Shown one piece after another: positions 53,706 through 61,999 of a DNA stretch of 64,000 nt. The stretch comes from Oscillospiraceae bacterium. GTDB taxonomy: Bacteria > Bacillota > Clostridia > Oscillospirales > Ruminococcaceae. The notes under the pieces are model-generated. The model ran no database searches. It worked only from the letters and a program-made list of their open reading frames with translations, and had not been told where the DNA came from. The translations under genes and the position numbers were made by a program. The stretch's first letter is position 1; every line of letters begins with the position of its first letter. The stretch spans positions 1 through 64,000 of the forward strand of contig JAGZUF010000025.1 of assembly GCA_018380115.1 (NCBI GenBank), read 5' to 3'.

Positions 53706-53714
53706 TAAAATAAG

Positions 53715-53760
53715 AAAAGGCGGTATGCTGCCTCTCCACGGGGCGCATGCCGCCTTTTTT
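53715..53760. terminator. Bidirectional terminator
   Basis: AAAAGGCGGTATGC pairs with GCATGCCGCCTTTT (one G-T), with T6 on the right and A4 on the left. It also closes the leftward HD-domain gene. Confidence 0.85.
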
Positions 53761-53802
53761 ATGGTGCCAAAGGAGGAAAGAATCTCATTAAATGGAACAC
53801 TG

Positions 53803-54366
53803 TCATCCCAAGACTTCCATGACTTTTTCAAACTTGTTTTGATAAAATTTTTTGCTCTCCATAGATAATTTTTGAAAGCTTCTTGCCAGTTTGGCTTTTA
53901 CAAATTCCTTACCCTCTTCAATTCTCATTCCTTTTTGAACATAAGCTAAATACAATAAATTGGGAACGCTATCGAAATGCGAAATTGCATCGGCATCTGC
54001 AACGCACAACTCTTCAAGAGTGCCTTTCGTTAAATTTATGCTTCCTCTGTGATTTCTAATACATTCTTGTACCAAATATATTTTTTGGCTATCGTAATCA
54101 TATTTTTTCAAAATGTCAAATGCCATTTTTGCCCCGTGCACATGATGAAGTTCATATAAACTATAATCTGTAATGGATGCAATATCGTGTAACCAAGCAG
54201 CAATCATAACAACTTCCTTATCCGCACCATATTTGCCAGCCAGAATTTCTGCATTTTTGACCACGGCTACAATATGATAGTAGCATCCTATTCCAAACTT
54301 GTTCGATTCTTTTTGGCATCTATCATATATTTCCCGCTGCAAATCCCTCAAAATGTCTTCCCGCAT
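53803..54366 (-). CDS. HD-domain phosphohydrolase
   Basis: A 187-residue HD-superfamily protein: CYYHIVAVVKNAEILAGKYG supplies the first His, MIAAWLHDIASITDYS the HD pair, RNHRG a later His, and ADADAISHFDSVP the last Asp. These residues bind two metals and hydrolyse phosphoester bonds of small molecules, often nucleotides. ATG at 54366 with GGAGACG upstream. Its low GC against the surrounding GC-rich sequence marks it as recently acquired. It has no functional partner nearby. Confidence 0.87.
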   Translation of the reverse strand: MREDILRDLQREIYDRCQKESNKFGIGCYYHIVAVVKNAEILAGKYGADKEVVMIAAWLHDIASITDYSLYELHHVHGAKMAFDILKKYDYDSQKIYLVQECIRNHRGSINLTKGTLEELCVADADAISHFDSVPNLLYLAYVQKGMRIEEGKEFVKAKLARSFQKLSMESKKFYQNKFEKVMEVLG

Positions 54367-54779
54367 ATTTCGTCTCCGTGAATTGATATTTGTTGTTTTG
54401 CCATTTCCATTTTATCACAACTTCGAGAACGTGGAAATAGGAAGCCGGACTGATTCCCTACCTTTTGAATATACGGTGCGGTTGGCCAGAAAAGTATGGA
54501 CTTGAGGTGTTTCAACGATGGCCGGCGCCTTGAAAACAGAACGGTTCAAAAAAGGAATCCCCCTTTTCTGGCAGGTACATGAGCAGATAGTAATGCACTA
54601 ACGGGAACGCAAGAACGGTATGGACACAGACTTTTGCAGGCCTGATAAAAATGCGCAAATTGCGGCTGGCCGGTGGCCTGCGGGGGAAACAGGCAGAAGC
54701 AGAATAGCAAGCCGCCGCATTGGAAAACAGGCACTGCACCCTAAATGCGAACATATTTTGGGCACTACGGCGCGGGGTG

Positions 54780-54920
54780 AACCAGGCAGGAGAGATGCCT
54801 GACATATTTGGGATGAAGGCAGGGGATATGCTAATGGTACTGGGTGATGAAGTGCCCGGTTTACGGGGCCTAGCCTTGGTTGGCGCAGAAGAACTCATAC
54901 GGGCGGCAAAAAAATTATAG
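54780..54920 (+). pseudogene. AbrB-family regulator, C-terminal remnant
   Basis: About 40 codons ending at the TAG 54918-54920 read DIFGMKAGDMLMVLGDE and GLALVGAEELIRAAKKL. This aligns with the C-terminal half of AbrB proteins such as the one at 52075 (QIFSIQPGDTLVLLGDE). The N-terminal hairpin that binds DNA is not recognisable upstream. It is followed 28 nt later by a relic ABC ATPase gene, the usual AbrB-transporter order. The stretch 54400-54780 holds no other recognisable gene. Confidence 0.65.
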
Positions 54921-54948
54921 ATAGGCTTGGTCCATTTAGAGGAGACGA

Positions 54949-55105
54949 ATGAACGCTGCTGGAAATAAGGCGGCTTTCAAAGCTTCACCCCGGCTTCGCG
55001 CTTTTCGATATTTCTTTTTCACTGAACGAAGGTGAAATCGTGGGCCTTATTGGAAAGAGCGGGGCGGGGGAATCACCAGGCTGAAGCCTATTCTCTGCAA
55101 ACAGG
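54949..55105 (+). pseudogene. ABC transporter ATPase, N-terminal remnant
   Basis: After GGAGACGA and an ATG at 54949, a shift of one base gives LLEIRRLSKLHPGFALFDIS, then FSLNEGEIVGLIGKSGAG, the start of an ABC ATPase with a Walker A. The P-loop is broken: the frame reads GESPG and stops at 55082, whereas restoring one lost base reads GKSTRLKPILC. The rest of the gene is gone and a terminator follows at once. With the preceding AbrB relic this is a deleted AbrB-ABC transporter operon. Confidence 0.72.
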
Positions 55106-55141
55106 GGCACCCGGCTTGTTTTGAGCCGGGCGCCCCTGTTT
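55102..55141 (+). terminator. Terminator after the relic transporter operon
   Basis: AGGGGCACCCGGCT pairs with AGCCGGGCGCCCCT (one mismatch), followed by GTTTATG. Confidence 0.72.
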
Positions 55142-55167
55142 ATGCTGAAAACTTTTGCCTGAATTTA

Positions 55168-55668
55168 TTAAAACCGGAATGATAGCCCGTGAAAACGCAG
55201 TTTGCGTCGGCGTGGGTTTGGGCCGAGTTCTTTGCGCACTGTCACAAGAGAAAGCGTATCATACCCCAGCTTGTGATATAGACGAAGGGCGGCTTCGTTC
55301 CGTGTGACTACTTGTAAAGTGACTGCCTCTATTCCGTGCATGCGGCGGCATATTTCTTCCGCCTGTTCAATGGCGGATGTGGCGATGCCCAGCCTGCGCA
55401 GCGCAGGCTGGACAAAAATATCTTCAAGCTGCATCACAATGGGCCCGATGCGCTGCATATGAAGAAAGCCGGCCTGTTTGCCGCAGGCCCAAATAGAAAA
55501 AAGAGTATGCCCTTTGCCCTGCCATTCCAGCAGGGTGTTTTCCGCCTGTTCCGAAGTAATTGTCTCGTCTCTGTTTGCGAGAGAAGCATGATGCTGCCAA
55601 AATGCAGCGATGTCATGCACAATCACATCGTGTTCTTCAGGCGAAAAGGGGGTAAGCTCAACGCGCAC
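55168..55668 (-). CDS. GNAT family N-acetyltransferase
   Basis: A 166-residue acetyltransferase: LEDIFVQPALRRLGIATSAI is the acetyl-CoA loop (a variant of Q/RxxGxG/A), VTLQVVTRNEAALRLYHKLG the C-terminal strand-helix. GTG start at 55668, with GAGGAGGAA upstream inside the end of the MFS gene (11-nt overlap). The longer open frame to 55815 lies wholly within the MFS gene. The substrate is unknown. Coupling to an efflux pump under a leader-peptide attenuator raises the possibility of drug modification. Confidence 0.85.
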   Translation of the reverse strand: MRVELTPFSPEEHDVIVHDIAAFWQHHASLANRDETITSEQAENTLLEWQGKGHTLFSIWACGKQAGFLHMQRIGPIVMQLEDIFVQPALRRLGIATSAIEQAEEICRRMHGIEAVTLQVVTRNEAALRLYHKLGYDTLSLVTVRKELGPNPRRRKLRFHGLSFRF

Positions 55669-56857
55669 GGCAATTCCTCCTCTCCATAAAAAGCCACAGT
55701 GAAATAACAGCAATGGCGGCAAAAAGCGCCGCGCCAATAGAAAAGATGCATACTCCCGCACCGGCTCTGCCTGCAAGGGCGCCCGCAAGAGGGGAGAATA
55801 CTGCCATACAAACACTGTACATCATGCTGTCCACGCTGGTCAGCGTGGCGCGGCTGGCGCTGGGGTAAAAGGGCTGCATCAGGCTGTCAGCCCGCAGGGT
55901 GAAGGCGCTTTCCAGAAAACCGGCTCCTACTGCACCTGCAAGGCACAGGGGAAGGCAGGTGCTGCCTGCCAGCATTGTGCAAATGGAAACGGCCAGCCCG
56001 CAACGCAGAAACAGGCGGCCGAGGCGTGCAGGCAACCTCGGCGCCAAAAGCGCGCCCGGCACATCGGCCAGCATTAGAAGGAAAAGTGGTATGCCTACAA
56101 GGGTGGCAGGCAGGCCTGCATCCACAAGGCCCTGCTGCCAGAACATCTGGGTAAGATATCCGGCGGCCCCTACAAAGCTGATGCACAGCATCTTGGCAGC
56201 CAGCCTGCGCCTGTGTGTAAGGAACCGCACGTTTTCCAGCGCATGACATGCGAGGCGGCGCGGCAGATGACGCAAGGATACTTTGGGCCGCGCGTGTATA
56301 CTGAGAGCAGGCTCTTTCAAAAGGCCGCCCAGGGCAGCACACCCCAGCCCTACGCAGGCACTGAGAAGGTAGGCTGCGGTAAAACCCAGACGGATGGTAA
56401 AAACACTCATCAGGCTGGCAGCACTTTGCGCTGCGGAATACAGCGTGTACTGGCGGGAAGTCTGCCGGATATAGCGGGCCTCCTGGCCATTTTCCGCCAA
56501 GGTGTCATAGGTGAGTGCTTCCAGTGTACCGGATGCCAGGTTAAAGCTGAGTGCCTCCAGCGCCATGGCGGCGCAAACCCCGAAAAGCCCGCGGCTGGCG
56601 GCCATGGCGACGCCCGCGGCGGCATTTACCAAACCCGCAGCAATCAGGGTGCGCTTGCGGCCCAGAATGTCGGCAAGCATGCCGCTGGGCACTTCGAACA
56701 GCATGCTCACTATATGGAACACGCCCTCTGCAACACCCACTGCGGCCAGCGAAAAGCCGCGCCCCACGAGTAGAAGCACCCATACCGCCCCTGCAATACG
56801 AAAGCCCCGCACAGCCTCGTGGGCCTGCAGAAGAAATAACTGTTTGTTCAATTTCAT
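55658..56857 (-). CDS. Major facilitator superfamily transporter
   Basis: A 399-residue MFS protein with twelve predicted helices. The loop 2-3 signature appears as SGMLADILGRKRTLIAAGL, and LASGTLEALTYDTLAENGQE lies in helix 4-5; this variety is common among uncharacterised Gram-positive drug-efflux-like proteins. Start at 56857 (MKLNKQLFLL) with AGGA about 14 nt upstream; an ATG at 56878 lacks a site. It is preceded on the same transcript by a leader peptide (56975-57058) and a terminator (56916-56948), and followed by an overlapping GNAT gene. Confidence 0.87.
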   Translation of the reverse strand: MKLNKQLFLLQAHEAVRGFRIAGAVWVLLLVGRGFSLAAVGVAEGVFHIVSMLFEVPSGMLADILGRKRTLIAAGLVNAAAGVAMAASRGLFGVCAAMALEALSFNLASGTLEALTYDTLAENGQEARYIRQTSRQYTLYSAAQSAASLMSVFTIRLGFTAAYLLSACVGLGCAALGGLLKEPALSIHARPKVSLRHLPRRLACHALENVRFLTHRRRLAAKMLCISFVGAAGYLTQMFWQQGLVDAGLPATLVGIPLFLLMLADVPGALLAPRLPARLGRLFLRCGLAVSICTMLAGSTCLPLCLAGAVGAGFLESAFTLRADSLMQPFYPSASRATLTSVDSMMYSVCMAVFSPLAGALAGRAGAGVCIFSIGAALFAAIAVISLWLFMERRNCRAR

Positions 56858-56915
56858 TTTAATTACACCGTTCCTCATACTGGATTTTTTGAAGAAACAG
56901 TGCGCCCAAATGGGC

Positions 56916-56948
56916 AAAAAAGGGCCGCGGCAGTGTAGCCGCGGCCCT
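56916..56948 (-). terminator. Attenuator hairpin ahead of the MFS gene
   Basis: A perfect 11-bp stem AGGGCCGCGGC / GCCGCGGCCCT with a T6 tract on the minus strand (A6 on + at 56916-56921), located 27 nt after the leader-peptide stop and 58 nt before the MFS start. By position it is a conditional terminator. Confidence 0.85.
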
Positions 56949-56974
56949 TCAAAAAGTGCAAAAGAAAGCCGTTT

Positions 56975-57058
56975 CTACCTGCAAATGGGCGCACTGCTAC
57001 AGGGAACGGCCAAAACAGCACCTCTGGACAGACGGATGACGGCTATCTTCCAAAACAT
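56975..57058 (-). CDS. Leader peptide of the MFS operon
   Basis: A 27-residue frame, MFWKIAVIRLSRGAVLAV then PCSSAPICR, with a strong AAAGGAGG site 9 nt before the ATG at 57058. It starts about 55 nt after a good promoter and ends just ahead of an intrinsic terminator. This is the standard plan of ribosome-stalling attenuators that control Erm, Msr/ABC-F and some efflux genes. Bases 56985-56994 of the frame (CAGTGCGCCC on the minus strand) can pair with GGGCGCACTG just after the terminator, and GCCGTT/AACGGC pairing brackets the end of the frame, giving possible alternative folds. Confidence 0.72.
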   Translation of the reverse strand: MFWKIAVIRLSRGAVLAVPCSSAPICR

Positions 57059-57114
57059 CACAATGCGCCTCCTTTCAGAATAACGGCATGGCAGCAGGCC
57101 ATATCGTTACAGTA

Positions 57115-57143
57115 ATTATATCACGCCCGGATATGCTTTTCAA
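57115..57143 (-). promoter_or_regulatory. Promoter of the leader-MFS-GNAT operon
   Basis: Minus strand TTGAAA (57143-57138), a 17-nt spacer and a perfect TATAAT (57120-57115). It implies a leader of about 250 nt before the MFS start. Confidence 0.8.
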
Positions 57144-57208
57144 GCGTGGCTTTGACATGTTTTGCATGGCCGGGGCGATACACTAAAGCAGTGGAGAGGG
57201 GGCGCGGC

Positions 57209-58075
57209 ATGCGCGGCGTTGTTTACGTGGACCTTCTATTTCTCATCAATGCTGTGATAGGCCTTTTCCTGCTGCGGTGCACATCGCGCCTTGCTGGACG
57301 TGAATGCCGGATGTGGCGCATGGCGCTGGGGGGTGCCCTGGCAGGCACGGCTTCCCTTGCCCTGCTGCTGCCGCAGCTTCCACCCGTTCTGCTTTGGGTG
57401 CTGAAGGCAGCGGAAGCCTGCATCATTGTGCTGGCGGCCTTTCCTGTGGGAAGCCTGCGGTGCTTTTTCAAGACATTGTGGTGGTATGCGGCGCTGAATG
57501 TGCTGCTGTCCGGCGTGGTGTTCGCGGCGCTGTATTATGGCGTGGCGGGCGGCATTGAAGTGAACAATATGGCGGTATATTTCAATGTGCCGCCGCTTTT
57601 GCTTATTGCCTGCGTGGCGGGCGTATACTGCGCTGTCCGGCTGGTAGAGCTGTGCTTTGGCAGGCCGCAGCACGCACAGCATGTACCGTTTGCCGCCAGC
57701 TTTGGCGGCGTATGCGTGCAGGGGCTTGCACTGCTGGACACGGGCTGCTCTGTGCGCGACCCGGTTAGCGGGCAGGAGGCATTTTTGCTCAGCCTGCCTT
57801 CGGTAAAAGGCGCGCTGCCTCCACAGCTTAGTGCACAGTTACAGGCATTTCTGGAACAGGGGCAGCTTTCCAGCGCGCCATATGCCCTTCGGCTGGTGCC
57901 CACCCAAACGGCGCTTGGCACGCGCGCCCTGCCCGCTGTGACGGTGCAGTGGCTGACGCTGGGAGAGAAAAAAGAAAAAACTGTGCGCGGCGCGCTGGCA
58001 GTGTTCACGCCGGAACCATTTGCGGATGGGGCCTTCAGCGCCATTGTCAGCCCGGTGTTAAAAGGAGGAGCATAA
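57209..58075 (+). CDS. spoIIGA: Sigma-E processing peptidase SpoIIGA
   Basis: A 288-residue membrane aspartic protease that removes the pro-segment of SigE after a signal from the forespore. Five N-terminal helices (residues 8-150) precede the protease half, whose catalytic Asp177 lies in [15 protein letters not shown]; the usual DTGN is DTGC here. The start at 57209 follows GGAGAGG. The stop is 1 nt before sigE, so the two are coupled. TTGACA at 57152 and GATACA at 57177 form a long-spaced (19 nt) promoter reminiscent of Spo0A-dependent spoIIG. Confidence 0.93.
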   Translation: MRGVVYVDLLFLINAVIGLFLLRCTSRLAGRECRMWRMALGGALAGTASLALLLPQLPPVLLWVLKAAEACIIVLAAFPVGSLRCFFKTLWWYAALNVLLSGVVFAALYYGVAGGIEVNNMAVYFNVPPLLLIACVAGVYCAVRLVELCFGRPQHAQHVPFAASFGGVCVQGLALLDTGCSVRDPVSGQEAFLLSLPSVKGALPPQLSAQLQAFLEQGQLSSAPYALRLVPTQTALGTRALPAVTVQWLTLGEKKEKTVRGALAVFTPEPFADGAFSAIVSPVLKGGA

Positions 58076-58076
58076 A

Positions 58077-58799
58077 ATGACAGGAAAGTTTCTGAAGGCG
58101 CTGTGGCGCAGGCTGCGGCATAAACTGCAGATATGTGTGCGCGCGTCGGATTACACTTATTACATCAACGGCCCGGAGACTTTGCCGCCGCCGCTTTCCA
58201 AAGAACAGGAGGCATTGGTGTTTGCCGGGCTGGAAAGGGGCGACGCCAATAGCAGAGAGCTGCTTATCGTACATAATCTGCGCCTTGTGGTGTATATTGC
58301 CAAAAAATTTGAGAGCAAAACAGCAGGCGTGGAAGACCTTATCAGTATCGGCACCATCGGCCTAATCAAGGCAGTGAACACCTTTGTGCCTTCAAAAAAA
58401 ATAAAGCTGGCCACCTATGCCAGCCGGTGCATTGAAAATGAGATATTGATGTACCTGCGCAAAAGCAGCAACCGCCGGCAGGAGAGCAGCATTGACGAAC
58501 CGCTGAACACTGATGGCGACGGCAATGAGCTGCTGCTTTCAGACGTACTAGGTACAGACCAGAACCAGGTGGGCGCACAGCTGGAGCAGAACGCGGAAAA
58601 AGACATGCTGCTTGCGGCTGTGGCAAGGCTTTCCCCTCGTGAAAAACAAATTATGGAATTGCGCTTCGGCCTGTGCGGCCAGCAGGAGCATACCCAGAAA
58701 GAAGTTGCCGATATGATAGGCATTTCGCAAAGCTATATTTCACGCCTGGAAAAACGAATCATCCGCCATTTGCGCATGGAGCTGGAGGAAACTACCTAA
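58077..58799 (+). CDS. sigE: RNA polymerase sporulation sigma factor SigE
   Basis: A 240-residue mother-cell sigma factor. The N-terminal pro-segment (residues 1-about 30, basic and hydrophobic: [16 protein letters not shown]) is followed by region 2 ([58 protein letters not shown]) and region 4 ([37 protein letters not shown]). It is activated by SpoIIGA cleavage and turns on genes such as ylbJ and yqfD elsewhere in this window. Confidence 0.97.
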   Translation: MTGKFLKALWRRLRHKLQICVRASDYTYYINGPETLPPPLSKEQEALVFAGLERGDANSRELLIVHNLRLVVYIAKKFESKTAGVEDLISIGTIGLIKAVNTFVPSKKIKLATYASRCIENEILMYLRKSSNRRQESSIDEPLNTDGDGNELLLSDVLGTDQNQVGAQLEQNAEKDMLLAAVARLSPREKQIMELRFGLCGQQEHTQKEVADMIGISQSYISRLEKRIIRHLRMELEETT

Positions 58800-58975
58800 G
58801 CTGTCGCAGTGCTTTCCAGAATGCGCGGCGCCGTCTTATGGATGAAGTTTGGCGGCACCGCACAGCACCGGCTTTTCTGTACAGCTCTGCATGAAATATT
58901 TGCCAGCCCGTTTTTCGGATGGGCGGCGCATGCCCTGACAATACTCGAAAACAGAACGTTTTCGGAGGGCAGGGC

Positions 58976-59746
58976 ATGCAGTATCACAAGGTGGAGCTTT
59001 GCGGTGTAAACACGGCGAAGCTTCCGGTTTTGAAGGAGAAGGAAAAGGCCGCGCTTCTGCGCGCTGTAAAAAACGGAGATGAAGAGGCGCGCCAGAAGAT
59101 GATAAATGGAAACCTGCGCCTTGTGCTGAGCGTGGTGCAGAAGTTTTCCGGACGGGGGGAAAATCTGGACGATTTGTTTCAGGTGGGCTGCATCGGCCTT
59201 ATCAAGGCCGTTGATAATTTCAACCCAGACCTTGGCCTGAAATTTTCTACCTACGGCCAGCCCATGATTATTGGTGAGATACGGCGTTTTCTGCGTGACA
59301 ACAACGCGCTGCGTGTTAGCCGCTCCATGCGGGATGTGGCTTACAAAGCCATGCAGGCGCGGGAGCAGCTTCAGAAAGAACTTGGACGGGACCCCACCCC
59401 GGAGCAGATAGCCCGGCGCATTGAACTGCCGAAGCGCACCGTCACACTGGCGCTGGAATCTGTGGTCGAGCCCATCTCGCTGTATGAACCGGTGTACAAT
59501 GACGACGGCGATACCATCTGTGTGCTGGACCAGCTGGGCGAAAGCGGCTCGGAGGAGAACTGGATATCTGCCATGTCTCTGCGCGATACCATGAATTCTC
59601 TTTCTCCGCGTGAAAAGAAGATTATGGCGCTGCGCTATCTCTCCGGCAAAACGCAGGTAGAGGTGGCGCAGGAAATAGGTATCAGTCAGGCGCAGGTAAG
59701 CCGCCTTGAAAAAAATGCGCTGGCGCGCATCAAAAGCGAACTGTAA
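58976..59746 (+). CDS. sigG: RNA polymerase sporulation sigma factor SigG
   Basis: A 256-residue forespore sigma factor. The conserved start YHKVELCGVNTAKLPVLKE is diagnostic for SigG. Region 2 has NLRLVLSVVQKFSGRGENLD and KFSTYGQPMIIGEIRRFLRD; region 4 has SLSPREKKIMALRYLSGKTQ and ISQAQVSRLEKNAL. Start at 58976 after CGGAGGG. The 176-nt gap from sigE is large enough for its own SigF/SigG promoter; I could not pick it out with confidence. Confidence 0.97.
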   Translation: MQYHKVELCGVNTAKLPVLKEKEKAALLRAVKNGDEEARQKMINGNLRLVLSVVQKFSGRGENLDDLFQVGCIGLIKAVDNFNPDLGLKFSTYGQPMIIGEIRRFLRDNNALRVSRSMRDVAYKAMQAREQLQKELGRDPTPEQIARRIELPKRTVTLALESVVEPISLYEPVYNDDGDTICVLDQLGESGSEENWISAMSLRDTMNSLSPREKKIMALRYLSGKTQVEVAQEIGISQAQVSRLEKNALARIKSEL

Positions 59747-59814
59747 TATTTGCCCGCTTTGGGGAAAATACTGGTAAGGGAAGCAGGAGAATGATACAAA
59801 AATCAGCTTAACGG

Positions 59815-59898
59815 CTACAGGCAGAGCCGCAGCTCTGCCAGCATAGCTTTTATCTCAGGCAGCAGCACTTGAACCTGTGTGTAATTTTGTTTCCCCAT
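59815..59898 (-). pseudogene. IS3-type transposase OrfA, N-terminal remnant
   Basis: Minus-strand ATG at 59898 reads MGKQNYTQVQVLLPEIKAML and AELRLCL, then stops. The start resembles the helix-turn-helix OrfA of IS3-like elements of gut Firmicutes (MGKKxYTQxxALLPEIKxML). Only this N-terminus remains. A GGGGGTA ribosome-site-like stretch and a 16-bp hairpin lie directly upstream. The remaining gap 59950-60184 holds no recognisable gene. Confidence 0.55.
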
Positions 59899-59902
59899 AA
59901 CA

Positions 59903-59947
59903 ATACCCCCTGATGTAGTCTGTTTTCCTACATCAGGGGGTATTTTG
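59903..59947. terminator. Perfect 16-bp hairpin beside the IS remnant
   Basis: ATACCCCCTGATGTAG (59903-59918) pairs exactly with CTACATCAGGGGGTAT (59928-59943) and is followed by TTTT on the plus strand, so it can terminate sigG transcripts. It may originally have been the leader hairpin of the IS. Confidence 0.7.
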
Positions 59948-60184
59948 TCACTTCATTTTTAATGGCCCTGTTCACTGGCCGGGGGATATTTATTTGTTAT
60001 CCAGCCCTTTGGATGTATTGGCCAGGGAAAAGCAGGCCTGAACTTTGTGCGGCGCCTCTCAGCTTTGAGAAGCGCCTGTTTCCCATATGAATACAGTCCT
60101 GTCCGATACGATTGCTTTCTTATCCGGCCGCATGGAAGGCGGCGTGCCCTTTCCGCGTGCGGCGGCGATGCGTTCCGGCCCTGC

Positions 60185-61690
60185 TTATTCCACAGCCTGT
60201 GCAAGGGGGGAGAGGTCCAGCACGCCGGCCTCCTGCTGCAAAAGCGAATACACGGTTTTGGCGATGACCTTTACGCCGCCGGGGCTGTCGCTTTCAAAAT
60301 TCAGCGGCATCAGCGGGTCGTGCAGAGAGAGGCGCAGCAAAAACCAGCCGTTGCCGTGCTGTGCGTCAAAGTTCACACGGATGCCTTCACGGTTGTCGGG
60401 CGCGGTGCTGGCGCCGGGCAGCGCCTGCACCTTCTGGGCCATGCGCTTCAGCACGGCGGCGCCGTCAGCCTTAAAATCTGCGCCGGAAAGGGGCAGGCGC
60501 ACTTCTTTGCTTTCGGCAGGCTCGCGCAGGCCGGCAATCATCTCCTCCAGCCGGTGGCCGCGGCCCAGCTCTATCAGCAGCTTCACCATCAGGTACGCGC
60601 CGTCATCCATGAAATAGTTTTCCTTCAGCGCGCCGTGGCCGCTTGTTTCCATGGCAAGCTGGCAGTCTGTGCCCTCCCGGTTCAGGCGCACGGCTTCATT
60701 AATTACATTGCGGTAGCCGCGCTTGAAGCGGTGATGCACGCCGCCCTTCTGAGCAATGAACCGGGCAAGGCCGGTGCTGGTGACGGAATCTGTCACAATG
60801 GCGGTGCCGGGGTGGTCGCGCAGCAGAATCGCGCTCATCAGGGCAATGAGCCTGTTGCGGTTCAGCTCTTCCCCATCTGGCAGCACAGCCCCGGCCCTGT
60901 CAACATCCGTATCAAAGATAATGCCGAGGTCTGCCTTTTCCTCCAGCACAGCCTGCCGGATGCTGGCCATGGCGGCCGCATCCTCCGGATTCGGGATATG
61001 GTTGGGGAACATGCCGTCCGGCGCCAGATAACGGCTGCCGGAAATATCAGCCCCCAGCGGCGCAAGCACCTTTTCGGCAAAAAAGCCGCCCGCACCGTTG
61101 CCGGCATCCACCACAATATGAAGCCCCGCCAGCGGGTGCAGGTAGTCTTTGGCCTTCACGCCGTCCCGGATAAGCGAGGCCAGATGCGCGGCATATACGC
61201 TCATAAAATCCTGCTGCTGCACCTGCTGTGCCTGAGGCGCGGCCTGCGGTGTTATTAGCTGCGCCTGGGCAAGAATGGCTTTGATGTCGCTGCCTTCCAG
61301 CCCGCCCGCGGAGGTGAAGAATTTCAGCCCGTTGCGGTTATAGGGCAGATGACTGGCCGTCACCATCACGGCGCCGTCAAATGGCTGCGCGCCCATTACG
61401 GTGCACATGAACATGGCCGGGGTGCTGGCCAGAGCAAAGTTTGTACACAGGGCGCCTTCGGCGCCAAACCCTTCCAGCGCCCAGCCTGAAATGGCCGGCC
61501 CAGAAATACGCGAGTCGCGCCCCACTGCCACACGCACCTGCTCTTTGCCGGTGCGCTGTTTCAGCCAGCGGGCAAACGCCCTTACAATGGGAACAACAGC
61601 CTCCCGCGTAAGGTTTACGGGCTGTCCGTTTTTGGCATCTACGGCTACGCCGCGGATGTCGCTTCCATTCTGCAGTGCAGAAAGCTCCAT
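60185..61690 (-). CDS. Phosphomannomutase/phosphoglucomutase family protein
   Basis: A 501-residue alpha-D-phosphohexomutase. Active-site phosphoserine S113 in MVTASHLPYNRNG, metal loop FDTDVDRAGAV, sugar-binding ETSGHGALKENYFMDDGAY, and the C-terminal phosphate-binding region near NREGIRVNFDAQHGNGW. It interconverts hexose 1- and 6-phosphates for wall and surface sugar synthesis. The sugar preference is undetermined. Start at 61690; the open frame to 61825 has no ribosome site. A glutamine-rich insert (QAQLITPQAAPQAQQVQQQ) near residue 150 is unusual. Confidence 0.92.
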   Translation of the reverse strand: MELSALQNGSDIRGVAVDAKNGQPVNLTREAVVPIVRAFARWLKQRTGKEQVRVAVGRDSRISGPAISGWALEGFGAEGALCTNFALASTPAMFMCTVMGAQPFDGAVMVTASHLPYNRNGLKFFTSAGGLEGSDIKAILAQAQLITPQAAPQAQQVQQQDFMSVYAAHLASLIRDGVKAKDYLHPLAGLHIVVDAGNGAGGFFAEKVLAPLGADISGSRYLAPDGMFPNHIPNPEDAAAMASIRQAVLEEKADLGIIFDTDVDRAGAVLPDGEELNRNRLIALMSAILLRDHPGTAIVTDSVTSTGLARFIAQKGGVHHRFKRGYRNVINEAVRLNREGTDCQLAMETSGHGALKENYFMDDGAYLMVKLLIELGRGHRLEEMIAGLREPAESKEVRLPLSGADFKADGAAVLKRMAQKVQALPGASTAPDNREGIRVNFDAQHGNGWFLLRLSLHDPLMPLNFESDSPGGVKVIAKTVYSLLQQEAGVLDLSPLAQAVE

Positions 61691-61999
61691 AATATCCCAG
61701 CCTTTCTTTTTCCCGCACGTGTGCCGCACGGGGCTGTCGGTCAACGCTTTCATTATATCAGTCACGCACGCGGGCGGCAACCGGAAAATGGCCGCAGCGG
61801 AGGAAAACGCATGTCCAGGCCCCATGTTTCACAAATAATGAAAAGAACTGCATTTTCTTGTTTCCATTCGGCGGGCATTGTGTTAGAATAAAAAAACGGT
61901 CGAAGGCATTTCTCTGCCATGCGGCAGAGAAGCGCCGCGCCTCCTGCGCGGACGGCAGGCGAGAGGGAAAAATGAAGCGGAAAAGGTGGAGAACAGGGA

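Noticed and set aside
57209..58075. SpoIIGA considered inactive because DTGC replaces DTGN
   Set aside because: The catalytic Asp and following Gly are intact and the rest of the family pattern is present; the altered fourth residue alone is weak evidence.
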